A stretch of DNA of 64,000 nt from Bacillota bacterium. GTDB taxonomy: Bacteria > Bacillota > Proteinivoracia > UBA4975 > VEMY01. The position numbers and the translations under genes are program-made. This document shows positions 52,025 to 60,617 of this stretch, piece after piece (position 1 is the first letter of the stretch; each line of letters starts with the position of its first letter). The DNA is taken from assembly GCA_009711825.1 (NCBI GenBank), contig VEMY01000001.1, forward strand, positions 143,899-207,898. Direction: 5' to 3'. The notes beneath the pieces were generated by a model. The model had not been told where the DNA came from. It was given only the letters and a program-made list of their open reading frames with translations, and did not search any database.

Positions 52025-52477
52025 ATGAAGGATAAAAAATTTGTTATCCTCGGCGACCGTGACGGCATTCCCGGCCCGGCCATCGAGGAATGCATCAAGT
52101 CCTTCGGCGGTGAAGTAGTTTTCTCCACCACCGAGTGCTTTGTCTGAACTGCTGCAGGAGCAATGGACCTGGAGAACCAGGGTCGCATCAAAGAACTGGC
52201 GGAAAAATACGGTGCCGAAAACCTAGTTGTAATACTGGGTGGCGCGGAAGCTGAAGCTTCCGGTATGGCAGCCGAAACCGTTACCAGTGGCGACCCAACC
52301 TTCGCCGGTCCGTTGGCTGGAGTCCAGTTGGGACTCCCTGTTTATCATATTTTCGAGGAAGCTGTAAAAAGCCTGGTTGCTGAAGAAGTTTATGAAGATC
52401 AAATCAGCATGATGGAAATGGTGTTGGAAGTAGATGAGATTATCAAGGAAGTAGAGACATATCGCAACCAAAAATAG
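52025..52477 (+). CDS. grdA: Glycine reductase selenoprotein A (in-frame TGA = selenocysteine)
   Basis: 150 residues from the ATG at 52025 with AGGAGGT upstream. Codon 41 is TGA (52145-52147), and the reading frame continues without a break to a TAA/TAG stop at 52477. The context [16 protein letters not shown] is the known GrdA active site (CXXU). GrdA carries the carboxymethyl group from protein B to protein C as a selenoether. A selenocysteine insertion hairpin should lie immediately 3' of the TGA. Ordinary gene finders will split this gene. Confidence 0.97.
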
Positions 52478-52492
52478 CCAGGGGGGAAGAAA

Positions 52493-53791
52493 ATGAGCAA
52501 ATTGCGTATCGTCCATTACCTCAACCAGTTCTTTGGTCAGGTTGGGGGCGAGGACAAAGCCGACACTCCTCCTTTTGTCAAGGAAGGGCCGGTCGGCCCC
52601 GGCACTGCCCTGCAGGCCGCCCTGGCCGATCAGGCAGAAATAGTAGCCACGGTGATTTGTGGCGACAGTTGGTTTAATGAGAATATTGAGGATGCCCAAA
52701 AGCAAGTCCTGTCAATGATTTGCGAGCAGAAGCCAGATCTGGTAATTGCCGGCCCCGCGTTTAACGCCGGGCGCTATGGTGTCGCTTGCGGCGCGGTCGC
52801 CCAGGTGGTTAATCAGGAGTTGGGAATTCCGGTGGTCTCAGGCATGTATCCCGAGAACCCGGGCGTGGAGATGTACCGTAAGTACGCCTGGATTGTTGAG
52901 ACCGGTGACTCGGCTGCGGCCATGCGGAAGGCAGTTCCAGCAATTATCAATCTGGTTGGAAAGTTGATTGCCGGGGAGCAGCCCGAGAGCGGTTATATCA
53001 AGCGGGGTATCCGCCAGAACTACTTTGCCCAGGAGCGGGGTTCGAGGCGGGCAGTGGATATGCTGGTTGCAAAACTGAAGGGTGAGGGCTTTGAAACCGA
53101 ATACCCAATGCCCAGTTTTGACCGGGTGGAACCCCAGCCCGCATTAAAAGACCTGGCTAAAGCCAAGATTGCGCTTGTAACTTCTGGTGGCATTGTTCCC
53201 AAGGGCAATCCGGATCACATTGAATCTTCCAGTGCTTCAAAATACGGCAAGTATGATATCGACGGCGTCAACGATTTGACCGCAGAAACATTTGCCACTG
53301 CCCACGGCGGCTATGACCCCGTATATGCAAACCAGGACGCTGATCGGGTCCTGCCGGTGGACGTCTTGCGGGAACTAGAAGCAGAAGGCAGAATTGGTTC
53401 TTTGCATCGGTACTTCTACTCCACCGTTGGCAACGGAACTGCAGTGGCCAGCGCCAAGAAGTTTGCGATTGAAATTGCAGCCGATCTGAAGCAGGATGGT
53501 GTTGATGCCGTGATACTAACCTCCACCTGAGGCACCTGTACTCGTTGCGGTGCAACGATGGTGAAGGAAATTGAACGCGCCGGCCTGCCGGTGGTGCATA
53601 TGTGTACGGTTGTTCCGATTTCAATGACTGTGGGCGCCAACCGAATCCTGCCAACAGTGGCGATTCCCCATCCCCTAGGCGACCCGAATATGCCTGCCAC
53701 CGACGAAAAGGATCTGCGTCGCAAGCTTGTCGAAAAGGCGCTTGCGGCTCTGACAACTGAAGTAGAAGGTCAAACGATATTTGAAGACTAA
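52493..53791 (+). CDS. grdB: Glycine reductase component B gamma subunit, selenoprotein (in-frame TGA)
   Basis: 432 residues from the ATG at 52493 with GGGGGG upstream. Codon 346 is TGA (53528-53530), read as selenocysteine: LTST-U-GTCTRCGATM, the UXXCXXC site of GrdB/F/H. After it the frame continues HMCTVVPISMTVGANRI and IPHPLGDP to the stop at 53789. Together with GrdE it binds glycine and transfers the carboxymethyl group to GrdA. Without Sec decoding the gene would appear as two frames. Confidence 0.96.
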
Positions 53792-53841
53792 TCCAGCTGC
53801 GGGGCGGCTCGGCCGCCCCCGGCATCCCGGGAGGTTTTGAA

Positions 53842-55374
53842 ATGAATTATCCGGTTATTAAAGGCGCCAGTTATGCTCTTATCCATGCCGTTAATCTCTT
53901 AATCAACCAAGGCACAACCCAGACCCTGGAACGGGAAAAGGATCCCGACTCCGAATATCTAAAAAACCTGCCCCGGCATTTGCGCAGTTTTGAGCAAGTG
54001 GTGAACTATGCGCCAAGCCAGGCCTACATCGGCAACATGCGCCCGGACAATTTGCGAGATGTCGCCAAGCCCTGGTATGAGCATCCCGTCAATGGCAGCG
54101 CCCAGGGTCGGTACGGCGAGATAATGGCAGAAGATATTTTTTACGGCCTGCTCAAGTTGGCTGATGCTTTTGACCTGGTGATGCTGGAAACCGGCTTTAC
54201 CGCCCGGGTCAAGAAGCAGATTGCGGCCCATCCTCTTTTTGGCGAGGATTCCCTGGCCGCCCTTAAGGAAGGCGAAAATGCCGACGATATCCGCAAACGG
54301 GTTGAGGAATATGGCGCTGAGGGGCTTTATTACGACGGTGAGCTGGTGGGTTGTGTAAAGCGTGCCCACGACCGGGACCCCAATCTCAATGCCCATATCA
54401 TGTTGGAAAATCTGGTGGTTAAGGCATCGGGTATTCTTGCACTCAAGCATTTGCTGGATAAGACCGGTGTCGCTGCCAATGAGATTGATTATATCATTGA
54501 AGCCTCAGAGGAAGCATGCGGTGATATGAACCAGCGGGGCGGCGGGAACTTTGCCAAGGCCATCGGTGAAATTGCCGGTTGTTCCAATGCCACCGGCTGC
54601 GATGTCCGCGGTTTTTGCGCCGCGCCGGCTCATGCCCTGTTGACCGCTGCCGCACTGGTTCAGGCTGGAGTTTTTAAAAATGTGGCCGTGGTTGCCGGTG
54701 GCGCTACCGCTAAGCTGGGGATGAATGGAAAAGACCATGTGGCCAAAGACATGCCGGTGTTGGAGGATGTGTTGGGCGCCTTTGGCGTCCTGATCAGCGC
54801 CAATGACGGCGAGAGTCCGGTGTTCCGCACCGATGTTGTCGGCCGTCATAATATCGGCCGCGGTTCTTCGCCCCAGGCAGTAATTCAGGCCATAGTAACA
54901 GATCCATTGGACAAAGTGGATTTACGGATAACCGATGTTGACAAATATTCGGTGGAGATGCAAAACCCGGAAGTTACCGTTCCTGCCGGCGCCGGCGATG
55001 TGCCTGCCGCCAACTACAAAATGATTGGCGCCCTTGGCGTCAAGCGCGGGGATTTAGAGCGCAGCGCCCTGCCCGCCTTTGTTGAGCAGCACGGTATGCC
55101 CGGATTTGCCCCTACCCAGGGCCACATTCCCTCAGGGGTTCCCTTCGTTGGCCACGCCCGGGATATGATCCTGGCTGGCGACATACAGCGGGCGATGATT
55201 GTCGGCAAAGGCAGTCTGTTTTTGGCCCGGATGACCAATCAGTTTGACGGTGTGTCCTTTGTAATGGAAGCCAATTCCGGCAAATCCGCTGAGACCACCG
55301 ACATTGGCGCCGTCAAGCAGGTAGTGGCCCAGGCCATGCGGGATGTTGCTGAACGACTGATTAACCCAAACTGA
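53842..55374 (+). CDS. grdC: Glycine reductase component C, beta subunit
   Basis: 510 residues with GGGAGG upstream. The sequence matches GrdC along its length: MNYPVIKGASYALIHAVNLL at the N-terminus, DYIIEASEEACGDMNQRGGGNFAK near 215-240, GCDVRGFCAAPAHALLTAAA near 255 and PTQGHIPSGVPFVGHARD near 430. The fold is thiolase/FabH-like. Protein C releases acetyl phosphate from the carboxymethyl-selenoether on GrdA. The next gene, grdD, starts 17 bases after its stop. Confidence 0.95.
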   Translation: MNYPVIKGASYALIHAVNLLINQGTTQTLEREKDPDSEYLKNLPRHLRSFEQVVNYAPSQAYIGNMRPDNLRDVAKPWYEHPVNGSAQGRYGEIMAEDIFYGLLKLADAFDLVMLETGFTARVKKQIAAHPLFGEDSLAALKEGENADDIRKRVEEYGAEGLYYDGELVGCVKRAHDRDPNLNAHIMLENLVVKASGILALKHLLDKTGVAANEIDYIIEASEEACGDMNQRGGGNFAKAIGEIAGCSNATGCDVRGFCAAPAHALLTAAALVQAGVFKNVAVVAGGATAKLGMNGKDHVAKDMPVLEDVLGAFGVLISANDGESPVFRTDVVGRHNIGRGSSPQAVIQAIVTDPLDKVDLRITDVDKYSVEMQNPEVTVPAGAGDVPAANYKMIGALGVKRGDLERSALPAFVEQHGMPGFAPTQGHIPSGVPFVGHARDMILAGDIQRAMIVGKGSLFLARMTNQFDGVSFVMEANSGKSAETTDIGAVKQVVAQAMRDVAERLINPN

Positions 55375-55390
55375 ACCGGAGGTGATTGCC

Positions 55391-56536
55391 ATGACTAACG
55401 AGACCCGGATGGAAGCCGGTAAGCTTTTCAATCAACTGGCCGACGCATTGGAGACGGGTAAATTTGGCGGCAGCGCCCGGGTAGTGCTGACCACAGTGGG
55501 CAGCGAATTGGGACCGGAGGAGTTGGTCCGGGGTGCCGAGCTGGCCGCTCAGCAATCCGACCTTCAGGTTGTATTGGTGGGACCCAAAGTTGATACCGAA
55601 CTGGAACTGATCGAAACCGAGTGTGAGGCCGAGGCCCACAAGATAATGGAGTCGCTTTTGGCCAGCGGTGAAGCCCAGGCCGCTGTCACTTTGCATTATA
55701 ATTTCCCCCTGGGCGTGGCCACTGTTGGCCGGGTATTGACCCCTGCCCGGGGCAAGTCGATGCTTCTTGCCACCACCACCGGCACCGCCGCTGCCGACCG
55801 GGTTCAGGCCATGGTTCTGAATGCCATTGGCGGCATTGCCGTGGCCAAATCCCTGGGCATTGCACGGCCCACCTTAGGGATTCTCAATGTGGACGGCGCT
55901 CGGCAGGTTGAGCGAACTCTTCGCAGCTTGCAAGAGGCGGGCTATGAGTTTAACTTCAGCGAGTCGGTGCGCAGCGATGGCGGCGCGGTGCTCCGGGGCA
56001 ACGACCTCCTTACCGCCAGCGCCGATGTGGTTGTCTGCGATACCCTCACCGGCAACTTGCTGATGAAGATGTTCTCTGCCTTTACCAGCGGCGGCGCCTA
56101 CGAAACCCAGGGCTGGGGTTATGGTCCCGGGGTCGGCAAGGGCTTTGGCAAGGTGATTAACATCATCTCCCGGGCCTCGGGCGCACCGGTTGTGGCCGGC
56201 GCCATTGCCTACGCAGCCCAATGCGCCCAGGGCAAGCTGGCGGAGCGGACGGCCGCCGAGTTCGACGCTGCCGGCAAAGCCGGCCTGGAGCAGCTATTGG
56301 CGGCATCGGCAAAGCCTGCAGCTGCGACAGAAGAGGTTACGCCTCCGGCGAAAAAGCCGGTAACAGCTGATATTACCGGTATCGATATCTTAGAGCTGGA
56401 GGATGCCGTTAAGGCCCTCTGGCGGGATAAAATCTATGCCGAGACCGGCATGGGCTGCGCCGGCCCGGTAATCATGATTGCCCCCGAAGATGACTCCCAG
56501 GCAAGAGCAATCCTGCAAAACCAGGGCTATCTGTAA
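55391..56536 (+). CDS. grdD: Glycine reductase component C, alpha subunit
   Basis: 381 residues from the ATG at 55391, with GGAGGTG upstream. The N-terminal region has VVLTTVGSELGPEELVRGAELA, the middle NAIGGIAVAKSLGIARPTLGILNVDGARQVER, and the C-terminus TGMGCAGPVIMIAPED with the Cys thought to carry the acetyl thioester. The fold resembles PlsX. It is the last gene of the operon. A Pro/Ala/Lys-rich linker (KPAAATEEVTPPAKKPV) separates the last domain. Confidence 0.95.
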   Translation: MTNETRMEAGKLFNQLADALETGKFGGSARVVLTTVGSELGPEELVRGAELAAQQSDLQVVLVGPKVDTELELIETECEAEAHKIMESLLASGEAQAAVTLHYNFPLGVATVGRVLTPARGKSMLLATTTGTAAADRVQAMVLNAIGGIAVAKSLGIARPTLGILNVDGARQVERTLRSLQEAGYEFNFSESVRSDGGAVLRGNDLLTASADVVVCDTLTGNLLMKMFSAFTSGGAYETQGWGYGPGVGKGFGKVINIISRASGAPVVAGAIAYAAQCAQGKLAERTAAEFDAAGKAGLEQLLAASAKPAAATEEVTPPAKKPVTADITGIDILELEDAVKALWRDKIYAETGMGCAGPVIMIAPEDDSQARAILQNQGYL

Positions 56537-56546
56537 GTTAATCAAT

Positions 56547-56582
56547 AAGTCCGGTCCCCGTTTGGACGGTGGCCGGACTTTC
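56547..56582 (+). terminator. Terminator of the grd operon
   Basis: AAGTCCGG ... CCGGACTT arms with an internal GTCC/GGAC stem; short T run. Confidence 0.75.
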
Positions 56583-56739
56583 TAGTCCCTCCCTCTTTTT
56601 TTGCGTAAAACCTGTCGTTTTTTGGTGGTCAGTGATTTCGACATAATTTCCCGGGAAATGACATCCCGACAACCAGTCGCGAATAATGTTGATAAACAGA
56701 CCGAGCGCAGAAATCAAGTGTCGAATTTTGTAGTCTGGC

Positions 56740-57453
56740 CTAGCGATATTCCAGCCAGTGGATATTCCCCTTACTTACGAATCCTAGTTTGAGGGCCAGG
56801 GCAAGGGATTTTTTGTTCTCCGATTCGATATGAACAAAGGATGGAATTCCCTGACGTCTTTGCCTGGCAATTAGGTCTAGGGTAATTGCCAGCGCATATC
56901 CTCGGTTGCGGTACTCAGGCAGGACTGTCATGAAGCCCAGAGTGCCATCATCATGGGTCGCTGCCCAAGCAACCAGTTTATTTCTGTCAAAAACCCCACC
57001 TGAGATGCCTTTTTCCAGACGTTCCCTGGTGTATTCGGGAGTGGAGACATCTGCGTAGGGCCAGTGGGCAAAGATATATTCGGCGTGCTCGGGCCCCAAT
57101 GTTTGAACATGGTGCTCTGGAGCAGGAAGCGGAACATTAAGAGGCATGACTAGCTTCTGTGAACTCATTTTCCACTTGATTGTTTTGTTTTTCCCTAGAA
57201 TTGGCAGCATCCAGTCCTCAACCATGGCGAAATGTTTATCCCCCGAGTTTAGGTGTTTACATAGCTCCGGAAAATCAGCACGGTCTGGGCAATAGAAACA
57301 CACCCATTTGCGATCGCTTTCGCCCCTGACTAGCAATGCGGTGCCTGCTTCCGCCACGGAGTGGACGGGATGGTCGCTGACGAAGTTGATTAGAGCACAA
57401 TTAGCTTCGGAATCGGATTTGAGTTTTGTTAACAATGCCTCGATATCAGTCAT
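56740..57453 (-). CDS. GNAT family N-acetyltransferase
   Basis: 237 residues from the ATG at 57453 with GAGGTGAC upstream. The acetyl-CoA-binding core is in the last 80 residues: LGFMTVLPEYRNRGYALAITLDLIARQ near residue 178 and ENKKSLALALKLGFVSKG near 215. The first 150 residues form a long N-terminal part like that of the FR47/glycine N-acyltransferase-like group. Substrate unknown. Its nearness to glycine reductase may be coincidence. Confidence 0.87.
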   Translation of the reverse strand: MTDIEALLTKLKSDSEANCALINFVSDHPVHSVAEAGTALLVRGESDRKWVCFYCPDRADFPELCKHLNSGDKHFAMVEDWMLPILGKNKTIKWKMSSQKLVMPLNVPLPAPEHHVQTLGPEHAEYIFAHWPYADVSTPEYTRERLEKGISGGVFDRNKLVAWAATHDDGTLGFMTVLPEYRNRGYALAITLDLIARQRRQGIPSFVHIESENKKSLALALKLGFVSKGNIHWLEYR

Positions 57454-57527
57454 ATTTGTCACCTCGCAAAAATACTCTTTACCAGCTAAGCATAATCTGT
57501 TATTATCTAATTGACAATATTATATCG

Positions 57528-57688
57528 GTCATGGGGAGCCCCTGCCAGGGGCTGAGAAAGGGCTTATAGTACCTGACCCACAACCTGATCAGGGTAATGC
57601 CTGCGTAGGGAGAATTCACAAGCAAAACGCATCTCCCGGTGCGTTTTATGTTTTTGAAGCTGCAGGCACGCCTTAGGCGTGCTTTTTG
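57528..57688 (+). promoter_or_regulatory. TPP riboswitch (THI element) with expression platform, upstream of thiT
   Basis: The aptamer at 57528-57613 has GGGGAGCCC, GGCTGAGAAAGGGC, TACCTGACCC, ACCTGATCAGGGTAATGC and GCGTAGGGA, nearly perfect consensus. A hairpin AAAACGCA / TGCGTTTT follows at 57622-57648, then a terminator GGCACGCC TTA GGCGTGC TTTTT at 57664-57688. Expected behaviour: thiamine pyrophosphate terminates transcription of the thiamine transporter. Confidence 0.95.
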
Positions 57689-57722
57689 GTTCCCGGGCCG
57701 ATGAAAAAGGGAGGCAGTTTTG

Positions 57723-58283
57723 ATGAACAGAGATACTCGATTTACAATCCGCATTATTGTTGAAGCGGGAATGATGTTGGCTTTGACAGTGTTATTGGGT
57801 CAGATTAAACTTTGGACTGCAGCGTACGGCGGTTCTGTCACAGCCGGCAGCATGATACCTTTGCTACTTCTGGCCATGCTCCGCGGCCCGAAGGTTGGCA
57901 TAATTGTCGGCGCCGTCTATGGCGTGTTGAACTATTTGCTGGGCGGCTGGTTCGTTCATCCCATGCAGTGGTTGTTGGATTATCCGCTCGCCTTTGCCGG
58001 GCTTGGGGTGGCGGGTTTCTTTTGGTTACCGGCATTACGCAAACGCGGTCCCCGTTTTGTTTTGCCGGTGCTGGCGGCAGTCGTGGGGATTGGTTTACGT
58101 CTCTTGAGTCATTTCTTGGCCGGGATTTGGTTCTGGGGACATTTAGCCCCAGAAGGGATGCCAGTTTGGGTCTACTCACTAGTATATAATGCTCAATATC
58201 TTGTTCCGGAAGTTATCGTCAGCGCGGTGCTAATAATTTATCTGGCGCCAACGTTGACAAAGTTTTTGGAGACCCGTGTCTAG
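57723..58283 (+). CDS. thiT: Energy-coupled thiamine transporter substrate-binding component
   Basis: 186 residues from the ATG at 57723 with GGGAGGC upstream. Six hydrophobic segments; family features VEAGMMLALTVLLGQIKLW at the N-terminus, GGSVTAGSMIPLLLLAMLRGPKVGIIVG, and GGWFVHPMQWLLDYPLAFAGLGV, which contains the thiamine-binding Trp/Tyr/Asp residues. It is the S component of an ECF transporter; EcfA/EcfT must be encoded elsewhere. The TPP riboswitch upstream supports the substrate. Confidence 0.95.
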   Translation: MNRDTRFTIRIIVEAGMMLALTVLLGQIKLWTAAYGGSVTAGSMIPLLLLAMLRGPKVGIIVGAVYGVLNYLLGGWFVHPMQWLLDYPLAFAGLGVAGFFWLPALRKRGPRFVLPVLAAVVGIGLRLLSHFLAGIWFWGHLAPEGMPVWVYSLVYNAQYLVPEVIVSAVLIIYLAPTLTKFLETRV

Positions 58284-58286
58284 GAC

Positions 58287-58313
58287 AAAAAGCCTGCTCT
58301 GCAGGCTTTTTTT
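58287..58313 (+). terminator. Terminator after thiT
   Basis: AAAAAGCCTGC TCT GCAGGCTTTTTTT. Confidence 0.85.
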
Positions 58314-58475
58314 GTGACATTAATCTGACAATAGCAATTGTGGGCAAGGACACTGTCGAAGAATGTCGAAACAGGAAGGTAAAGAATTAATCTCCACGAA
58401 AGGATATAGCGGTTCCGTGCAGAAGTAAATTAGTAGTAAATTGGAAAATATCTAATCGGGGGGGGATTGGGTGAA

Positions 58476-59216
58476 ATGCGCTTAAAGTTATGTTTTAATT
58501 GTGAAACGGGTGTAACACTGCCGTTTAATTACAACGACGCATTGGTCGCTGCAGTGAATTCCGCTTTGCAAAAGTCAGGGCTGTCCCGTGCTCGAAATCA
58601 GAGTCAACATATGTATACTTTTTCGCAATTATATTTTTCTGCTTATAATATCTGCGAGAGCGGGATTACCAACAGCGGTGATTGTGTCGAGTGGTTTCTG
58701 TCTTCTCCCCGGATATATTTTCTTGAGCATTTGCTAAAGGGGTTTCAGCAGTTGGGAGCGGTATCGGTAGGCCCGGTAGACCTGTATCTGCATGATGTCG
58801 AGGTCTTGGCAGATCCGGAATTTACTGAGCAGATGGAGTTTTCCTGCATGTCGCCGATTACGGTGGTAACCCGCCCCGGCTTACAGCAAGTTAAAGCCCG
58901 TTACGGCAGGATTAATGATACGGGATTCACAGATGCGCTGCGCCGGGATTTGGTCCAGAAGTATTATCTGATCTACGACTCTCTGCCCACAGGCGATGAT
59001 TTGCGCATAACTTTCAACAAACGATACATCGCTAACAAAAAGCGGGTCAGCCGGCTAATCGATTTCCAGGGACAGAGAATTTTTGGGTATATGGTGCCGT
59101 TTGTAGTTGAAGGTAACCCTGAATTAATCAAGGTGGGATACCAGGTAGGTTTTGGCAGCAATAACCATTATGGTTTTGGCATGGTCAAAGTCTGGCATCG
59201 GATTAATGGACAATAA
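58476..59216 (+). CDS. cas6: CRISPR-associated Cas6-type endoribonuclease, without nearby cas genes
   Basis: 246 residues from the ATG at 58476; GGGGGGGG lies further upstream and a TTG at 58467 is an alternative. The C-terminal glycine-rich loop VGYQVGFGSNNHYGFGMVKV is the Cas6 signature. The N-terminus MRLKLCFNCETGVTLPFNYNDALVAAVNSAL is also typical of the RAMP fold, with a His at residue 43 as a candidate catalytic residue. Cas6 cleaves CRISPR precursor RNA in the repeat. No other cas gene or repeat array is in the window, so it acts in trans on an array elsewhere or is a relic. Confidence 0.85.
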   Translation: MRLKLCFNCETGVTLPFNYNDALVAAVNSALQKSGLSRARNQSQHMYTFSQLYFSAYNICESGITNSGDCVEWFLSSPRIYFLEHLLKGFQQLGAVSVGPVDLYLHDVEVLADPEFTEQMEFSCMSPITVVTRPGLQQVKARYGRINDTGFTDALRRDLVQKYYLIYDSLPTGDDLRITFNKRYIANKKRVSRLIDFQGQRIFGYMVPFVVEGNPELIKVGYQVGFGSNNHYGFGMVKVWHRINGQ

Positions 59217-59218
59217 AT

Positions 59219-59249
59219 TAAGGGGCAGCATTAACGCCGCCCCTTTTAA
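59219..59249 (+). terminator. Terminator after cas6
   Basis: AAGGGGC and GCCCCTT arms with a loop of about 15 bases, followed by TT; lies just after the stop. Confidence 0.65.
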
Positions 59250-59251
59250 AT

Positions 59252-59599
59252 GTGCGACGGGCATTTGCGCCGCTGTAGACACACTACAGCAAGCTGGTTA
59301 TGAACGACTCGGTCAAGGCATATGTAACAACTGGTCGGGAGTCGGAAAAATCATTAGAATCTCGAAGGTGCAACTCCTTCCCCGGGAGCGCTGGCGTAAC
59401 CTGGGAAGCCCAGTCTAGGGCAGTCTAAAGCGACCAGAGCGAAAGTGCTTTGGTCGCTTAAATAATACTCGATTATTTAATTGCCAGCTTGCAACTACTA
59501 AGTTCAAGCCGAAACACATTGGTAAGCCATATGCCTTATACTAGCGCGCCGCGGTGGTTTGATGAGGGGATAGCCGTGAGAATTGTTACCCTACTCTAT
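59252..59599 (+). mobile_element. Possible degenerate, ORF-less group II intron remnant
   Basis: The region between cas6 and DUF4438 has no gene. It begins GTGCGAC, the 5' end consensus of bacterial group II introns, and ends CTACTCTAT, a common 3' end after a domain VI-like hairpin (AGGGGATAG ... TTACCCT near 59563-59593). Strong stems lie inside: CTGTAG / CTACAG (59274-59290) and GCGACCAGAGC / GCTTTGGTCGC (59428-59459). A convincing domain V was not found, and no reverse transcriptase remains. Treat as a hypothesis. Confidence 0.4.
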
Positions 59600-60459
59600 T
59601 AGAAAATACCAAGCCATTTGCCAATATTGGCTTCGCTGGAAGTAACCCCCCGTAACAGAGGCTTGTTGCATGTAAACAGGGTTGTAACGCCGGGGCCGTG
59701 ACCTGTAAGTACGCAGTCTGAATGAGTAACAACGCCAATTGAGACGGCGCCCTTCAAATAACCGCGGCCAAATCTGTTATCACAGTCCTGGAGTTCAACC
59801 AAATCACCCAGACGCAGATGTTCTAGGTTGTAGCGGGCAAAGGCCTCAGGGTCAGCGGTCATTATGTCGTAGTCGCCCCGGTGGGTGGTCAGGTCGCCAA
59901 TCCCGGAACCCATCAGATGCGCGGGCACCGATGTAGTAACAGGCACCTCCAAAACCCCGTCAACTATCCGCAGCTCCATTCTTTCCAAGAGCTCCGGGTC
60001 AAGGTTATGAACAGCCACCTGGGGGGCGTCGACAATTTTCAGGCCTGTGCCCCAACTTCTGACGGAAATTCGATCGCCAATAGCTAACTTGAGCAAGGTC
60101 TCTTTGTCAAACCAGGCAAGTACATGCTCAATACCCCCATGCTTGCCGGTAACCCAACCAGTGGCACCCTTGGCTTCGCCACTTACCACCTGTGCAAGAT
60201 TGCCAATACAGGCCAGGGTGTTGAAGGCGCTGTTTTCCGGCTCTTCTTTAATCCGCAGGCTGACTCCCGGCTCAACATGATCGGCCACCCAGCCGCAGGC
60301 GGGGTCGCCGACTGCAACGTTCAATGTGATGCCGCCTGTGCCGGGCAACGTAATTACTGTGCCATCAGTTTTGATCTTATAGGGCGATTTACTGATGGGA
60401 TGGGCAATTGGCCCTTCCAGGCCTATTTGTACCAGTCTGTCTTTGTTGGTTTTCAACAT
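59599..60459 (-). CDS. DUF4438 domain protein
   Basis: 286 residues with GGAGGAGTGAGG before the ATG. The sequence fits the DUF4438 family in length and pattern: GPIAHPISKSPYKIKTDGTVITLPGTGGITLNVAVGDPA is the conserved N-terminal part, KGATGWVTGKHGGIEHVL the middle, and AVSIGVVTHSDCVLTGHGPGV the C-terminal part. Function unknown to me. It is divergent from the WYL regulator, which may control it. Confidence 0.85.
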   Translation of the reverse strand: MLKTNKDRLVQIGLEGPIAHPISKSPYKIKTDGTVITLPGTGGITLNVAVGDPACGWVADHVEPGVSLRIKEEPENSAFNTLACIGNLAQVVSGEAKGATGWVTGKHGGIEHVLAWFDKETLLKLAIGDRISVRSWGTGLKIVDAPQVAVHNLDPELLERMELRIVDGVLEVPVTTSVPAHLMGSGIGDLTTHRGDYDIMTADPEAFARYNLEHLRLGDLVELQDCDNRFGRGYLKGAVSIGVVTHSDCVLTGHGPGVTTLFTCNKPLLRGVTSSEANIGKWLGIF

Positions 60460-60617
60460 GCCTCACTCCTCCGTTTTCTGTTCTGGTCAATCATTTCGCC
60501 ATCGGGTAGTGGATACCTGCCAGGAGATTGGTCAGTTTTTTGCCAGGCCTTGTTGAATCTCTAAACAGGAAAATATATTTGCGTGTTGAATAAGAATAGC
60601 AGGAGGTGCCTGTAAGG

